Source: Crotalaria pallida (taxonomy: Eukaryota > Streptophyta > Magnoliopsida > Fabales > Fabaceae). Taken from it: a stretch of 64,000 bases of DNA. Positions 59,555 through 64,000 of this stretch are shown here, piece by piece. The stretch lies in NCBI GenBank assembly GCA_037953625.1, contig CM075656.1, positions 84,525,001 to 84,589,000 on the forward strand. Reading direction: 5' to 3'. A program made the position numbers and the translations under genes. The notes under the pieces were generated by a model. The model was not told the DNA's origin and ran no database searches. It saw only the letters and a list, made by a program, of their open reading frames with translations. Each line of letters begins with the position of its first letter. Position 1 is the first letter of the stretch.

Positions 59555-60117
59555 TACTAAGTATAAAACGGTGAAAAAAAAAAGAATAGAACCGAACCAT
59601 ATGTTTTTCAATTTATTTGATATTGTTTTTTACATAAACCCAATCAAACCATTTATTTATTTTTATTTGTGTCTGTTTTAATTTTTCATTTTTAAATAAT
59701 CAAACAGAACCTTGCCTTTACACGTCTAATCAACCTATATTAAAATAGGAGAAGTTTGAGGGCAAAAAGATTTCCCTCCTTAGTCTTCTCATTTTCCCTC
59801 CTAATCATGTTTTCTCTCTCCTATCAAAGATATTGGACAGATTAATCTAAGCCGTTTATTTCATTTTGATCTGGGCCGTTGAAAAAAAACTTATGGAAGA
59901 AACTTTCTCTCTTCCAAGTTTCCATCATTCTTTCTTTTTCTCTTCTCCGGTTCCAATCTTCATCCACACAACAAAGGTAATTTTCTTTCTCTCTTTCTCT
60001 AACTTCTATTTTCATCCTTTTCTCTTTCTCATTTGTCATCTCCCTATCTCTTTCCATCTTTTTCTCTTTCTCATTTGTCATCTCCCTCTCTCTTTCTCGC
60101 TCTTTCTCTCTCTTCCG

Positions 60118-60143
60118 CCCCTCTCTCTCTCTCTCTCTCTCTT
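60118..60143 (+). repeat. (CT)n microsatellite in the Helitron
   Basis: A pure CT run within a longer pyrimidine-rich block at 59930-60165. Confidence 0.85.
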
Positions 60144-60717
60144 TCTCATCAACCACCAACACCCACTCAACCGGGAATTACGATTGTCACCTCCAGCATC
60201 ATCATCGTTGGTCGCTGTTGATTGGGATTTTGGTTCCAATAAAAAAACTCTTCGACTCCCTCTCTCTTCAAACTTTACATTTTGTTAGAAAATCCAAAAT
60301 CCCAGATTATGATACCTCTATAAAAAATATGCAAGTTTTTAATTTATGCAAAATCCCAGATTTTGTTATTTTTATTTTTTTATATATGCAAGTTTTAATT
60401 TATTTGATTTTATTCTATTTGGGCTTACAGAGAGATCAGCCCTCAGTTTCATAGGAGAAGCAAGGAAGCTGAAACAAAAGAACAAAGAGATGATTAATTT
60501 AATGAATAGGCAATTTTCAGTATTTCTTTGTGTTTTAAAACAATAGATATTCTTGCACCTTATGTGTTTGACAATAGCTATGAAGTGTAGTATTTGATGT
60601 TGTTGTTTCTTATTCATATGTTACAAACAATATTTTTTTGGCTGATTTTATTTATAGATTTACAATGCTTTGTACCATATTCATGTTATGCTTTGAAGTT
60701 GTCATTTCAATGACACA

Positions 60718-60862
60718 AATCAATGAATTTGGGAAACAGGATAGAGTTGCTAAAATTCATGCATATATAATAAGTCGTCTAATAAAGGAGATGCTTGCAG
60801 TGATCGACAAAGTCAAAACTCGACAAAGACTTATTAATAATCTTGATGATGTATTTGGGAAG
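60718..60862 (+). pseudogene. Captured exon of an EH-domain (EHD) endocytosis protein inside the Helitron
   Basis: The open frame reads INEFGKQDRVAKIHAYIIS, then RLIKEMLAVIDKVKTRQRL and INNLDDVFGKV. It matches the helical region after the dynamin-type GTPase domain of plant EHD proteins (recalled pattern: AKIHAYIISHLKKEMP and NLDDEFGKVQRE). EHD ATPases remodel membranes in endocytic recycling. Only about 48 codons are present. The match stops near 60862, where an AAG-GT exon boundary would be expected, and the frame then runs into unrelated sequence. No GTPase or EH domain is nearby. It is a fragment, not a working gene. Confidence 0.7.
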
Positions 60863-63544
60863 GTCTCTCAAATTCCTTTGTTTCCCTGGTTTGTCTTTGG
60901 TCCCTTGATTTCTCAATTACTAATAATTTTGATTCTTGCAAAATATATATTTGTCAGTTAAGTATGTATTTTATTTTTTTATTTTTTGTAGCATTAATTT
61001 TTTATTGATTATGTAAAGTAAAAGAGCAAACAAGAGGTCTAGAAGCAAAGGAGGTTTCGAAGTGAATCAAGATAGCTTTGATTATGATATATATTGTTCA
61101 TTATTTTTTTAAATGTTGGATTTCTGAATTTTTGTTATGAATAAGTTGGTTTTTCTTATCTAACATCTTACCATATCTATATTATGATTAGATGTGAATG
61201 AGAATATGCAACGAAAAACGCCAATCATGTCAAGGAAAAAACATGATTAGTTTGATTCCATAAAGATTATTCATAAATAATATCACAACAAGAATTTAGA
61301 TAGAAATTTTGGATACCTTTAAATTTTCTTTTACACCGAAAAGGAAAATTATGCATATTCATAAATCAATCCATATTTATTTGATTATAAAGTAAATAAA
61401 AAAAATATAAAACCCATAAGACATATCATGACCATTATATATGACATAAAAAAATGTTATTAATTTATTATATTTTAACTACAATTACTCTGATAATTAC
61501 ACTAACATTATAATTATTATAATTATAAATATTATAATTTTAGTTATTATATTATAATTATAATTATTAAAAATATAATTATAATAATAATTCAAATACA
61601 AATACTAAAACTAATTTCTATAACTAATACAAATATTAATAATTATGATCAAAGAATTAACCAGAAAAAAAACGATTATAATGTTATAATTTGAGAAGTT
61701 CTAATACAGGTAACTTCTGATATAGGTAAATTGGTATTAATCATTTAAAAAGAGCATCATTATGAATAATTATTTGATTGTATTAGCATAATACAATCAA
61801 ATATTTACTCCGTCATTAATTCAATTTTTAAAAAATGCGAAAATTTATACTGTATGTTGTAATTTTAATCGTGGAAATTAGTGATGCATTATTTTATACT
61901 TTAGACAATATATTTATTTACAGTTATGAAGTTCCAATATATGCAAGTAATTTTCAAGTTGAAATCTTTTTAATTTTTATATTCTTATAATTCAAACTTA
62001 CGTTCACATTGTCAAATTCTATTATAGTACTACAATTATAATGATTAACAATAATAATTATTCATTCCATTTACTATGACATGTTTTTAACTGGAATTAG
62101 TGTTGAAAAAATGTATATAAGGAAGCAATGTCATAAAGGCAGGACTGCCAATGTTAGGTTTTAAATTTTGATTTACTAGGTTGTTATATTGGACAATGTT
62201 TATTGCTATCTTTTTGGTGATCGTTTAACATTGTTCAATTTGATATTTAAATACATTATCATGTGAATCATATATACTTTGTTTGGAGAATTTTTCAGTA
62301 TTCAACAAACGAGGAATCTTATTAAATAGAAGCTCTTGCTCCAAAAATTTAACTCCTTACCCAACCTGTCAACATAGCATAAATATTAGTTGGAAAAGCT
62401 CTTTACTATAAACTACATATGAAACTCAAAATTGTTGTCTTCTACGATTGTAAAGTTTTTTTATACAATTAAAAAAATAATTTATAATTTATTTACATTA
62501 TATAACACATAAACTACACATTGGCTCGACAAAATTTAATAATTAAGTAGTAATTAAACATTATTCATTATAAATTCAAGATATTTTACTCATATTTTAT
62601 CAATTGCAATTTTTTCACATAATACTAATATCTCAAATTAAACGACCCGTGAATCGCACGGGCATACTTACTAGTTAACACAATCTGAGTATATGTTTAC
62701 CGGTTTTACATGTAATTTTTTTTGGTAAATTTACGTTCACCAAGAAAATAAATTAAGTTTATTATTGATATTGAAAATATAAATATTTAATACACTTTTT
62801 TAAAACTAGTATTTTTTTAATTATTATTGAGATTCTAAAAGTGTTGACTTAATATGAATATTTTGGAAAGAAGTGATTAAATATTATTAAAAATTAAAAT
62901 AAGAATATAATAGTACATAAGACCAATTTTTTTCTCCTAAAAATATCTTATATATAAAATCGAAGGTAGTATTAAACACTCTATTTTATATCATACAGTA
63001 TAAGTTTATTTTTTAAAGATATGTTTAAGATGTACTTTAACGAAAAAAACAACAAACGAACCAACGAAAGTAAAAAAACACCACGGATTGCAAGTATTTT
63101 TTTGGGTTAAAGTGGTGCCACTACTTAACAACTTCAATGTCAATGTAATAAAAAGTTAAAAAATAAAGACAACAAGTAACTAGTGTTCCATGATAGGAGT
63201 AAGTGATAAACATTGTCCCTTCACCAAAATAAATATAAATAAAAAAATTAAATAAAAAGACCCTGTTTCTTAGAGTTTTGCCAAATTGCATACTACCCAT
63301 CCAATTAAAATCCTCACAACTATCAATTTCTGGGAAAAAAAATTAAATAAAAAAATCCGAGTGACCCATTTGCAAAATTTCATTTCCTCAAAATTCTAGG
63401 GTTCTTCTTCTTGTTCTTCTTCTTTTTTTTTTTTTATTAAATAAAATAAAATAAAACCCCTTCCCTCTTCTTCTTATCCTTCTTCCATTTTGATTCTGCG
63501 TTTCAACAAACTCAAATTCTCTCCGGAATTCTTGCAGAGAACCA

Positions 63545-64000
63545 ATGGGTCGTTCTCGCGGGAATTTTCACTCTGCTGATGAGGACCCCAATCAAAGGTT
63601 TGATTTTTCTTACTGTTAGCTCAATAATTCAAACTCCCTTGTAAGTAATTGAATGAATTTTATTTTATTTTATTTATTTATTTATTTTTTTTTTGCAAAA
63701 TTCGTTTACCTCAATGTTTATGATTGATCACTGATTCAGTAAAATAATATTCTGATTTTGCTCAACTAAGTGTTTCATTTTTTTTTAGTTTAAAAAAATA
63801 AAATAAAATTGTGCTTATTTTTTATTGACTGTGTAGGTCAAGGAGAAAAAAGAATGCTTCAAGTGGAGAAAATTTAGAATCTGGACCTGCAGGTACTTTT
63901 TTTCAGTCATCATGTAATTTAGTACTATTTGATGAATAAGGTCAATTCTATAGGAATAGTGTTTACACTCATATTTACCGCAGTCGAATTTTCGAATGTA
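63545..64000 (+). CDS. ADA2B: Transcriptional adaptor ADA2b, 5' part (cut by the window end)
   Basis: Exon 1, 63545-63597, and exon 2, 63837-63892, read MGRSRGNFHSADEDPNQ then RSRRKKNASSGENLESG and PAG, the usual N-terminus of plant ADA2b. The GT donor after PAG G is at 63893, and the rest lies beyond the window. Exon phases equal those of the copy 14 kb upstream (exon 1 ends in phase 2, exon 2 in phase 1), so the two are tandem duplicates. The product is the nuclear partner of GCN5 in SAGA-type histone acetylation. The leader (63385-63544) is pyrimidine-rich with TTC repeats and no clear TATA box. The start is the first ATG after it (CAATGGGTC). This copy keeps the canonical N-terminus, so it is probably the ancestral one. 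Confidence 0.9.

Larger units (their letters stand above)
59730..62674 (+). mobile_element. Non-autonomous Helitron carrying a host gene fragment
   Basis: The 5' end is TCAACCTATATTAAAATAGG, preceded by A. The 3' end has a perfect 6-bp stem, CCCGTG (62646-62651) / CACGGG (62657-62662), then 8 bases and CTAG (62671-62674), followed by T. 5'-TC, a 3' hairpin, CTAG and insertion between A and T are the Helitron hallmarks. No Rep/helicase reading frame is present, so it depends on an autonomous partner. Contents: a CT-rich block (59930-60165), a captured EHD exon (about 60718-60862) and very AT-rich filler. Confidence 0.85.

Noticed and set aside
59842..60288. Overlapping frames of 106 and 140 codons on both strands
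   Set aside because: Caused by the CT-rich low-complexity block in the Helitron.
1..64000. CRISPR array, bacterial operon or viral genome
   Set aside because: Repeats are dispersed and inverted, genes have spliceosomal introns, and no viral proteins were seen.

Overview
The window is AT-rich nuclear DNA from a dicot plant. Its genes are split by GT-AG introns, and the proteins are plant families (CASP-like, plant-type ADA2, NAR1, RAMP4). Intergenic space is packed with Stowaway-like MITEs with CTCCCTCCG ends and TA target duplications, tRNA-derived SINEs, fold-back elements, a LINE remnant, a hAT MITE and a Helitron. The style of these repeats suggests a legume such as Medicago, Trifolium or Cicer, but the species is inferred, not shown.

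Six genes can be assembled exon by exon. A CASP-like 2B membrane protein lies at 4584-6667 (+). NAR1, the Fe-hydrogenase-like factor of cytosolic Fe-S assembly, lies at 10548-16088 (+). A short RAMP4/SERP ER membrane protein lies at 28986-30311 (+). A coiled-coil protein of unknown function lies at 31849-34666 (-), convergent with RAMP4. An ADA2 transcriptional adaptor lies at 46798-56772 (+). The first two exons of a second ADA2 gene lie at 63545-63892 (+) and run off the window. From memory, CASPL2B1, NAR1 and ADA2b are also near neighbours in Arabidopsis (At4g16442, At4g16440, At4g16420), so this looks like a conserved block stretched by transposons.

The most striking observations are these. 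(1) NAR1 is intact in every exon, splice site and Fe-S cysteine except for one in-frame TGA at codon 104. (2) The two ADA2 genes are tandem copies with diverged N-termini. (3) A ~2.9 kb non-autonomous Helitron sits between them and carries a captured exon of an EHD-family endocytosis gene. (4) A ~640 bp retroposed sequence with a 17-bp target duplication and a SINE with an 11-bp duplication both sit just upstream of NAR1.

Layout: 1-4.5 kb MITEs and a fold-back element; 4.5-6.7 kb CASPL2B; 6.9-10.3 kb SINEs, a polypurine fold-back element and the retrocopy; 10.5-16.1 kb NAR1; 17.3-18.1 kb LINE remnant; 18.4-28 kb SINEs, MITEs, hAT MITE and fold-backs; 28.9-30.3 kb RAMP4; 31.8-34.7 kb coiled-coil gene; 35-46.6 kb transposon debris; 46.8-56.8 kb ADA2-like; 57.7-59.6 kb MITE cluster; 59.7-62.7 kb Helitron; 63.5 kb to the end, ADA2b. 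No tRNA, rRNA or organellar insertion was recognised. The genes do not form one pathway.
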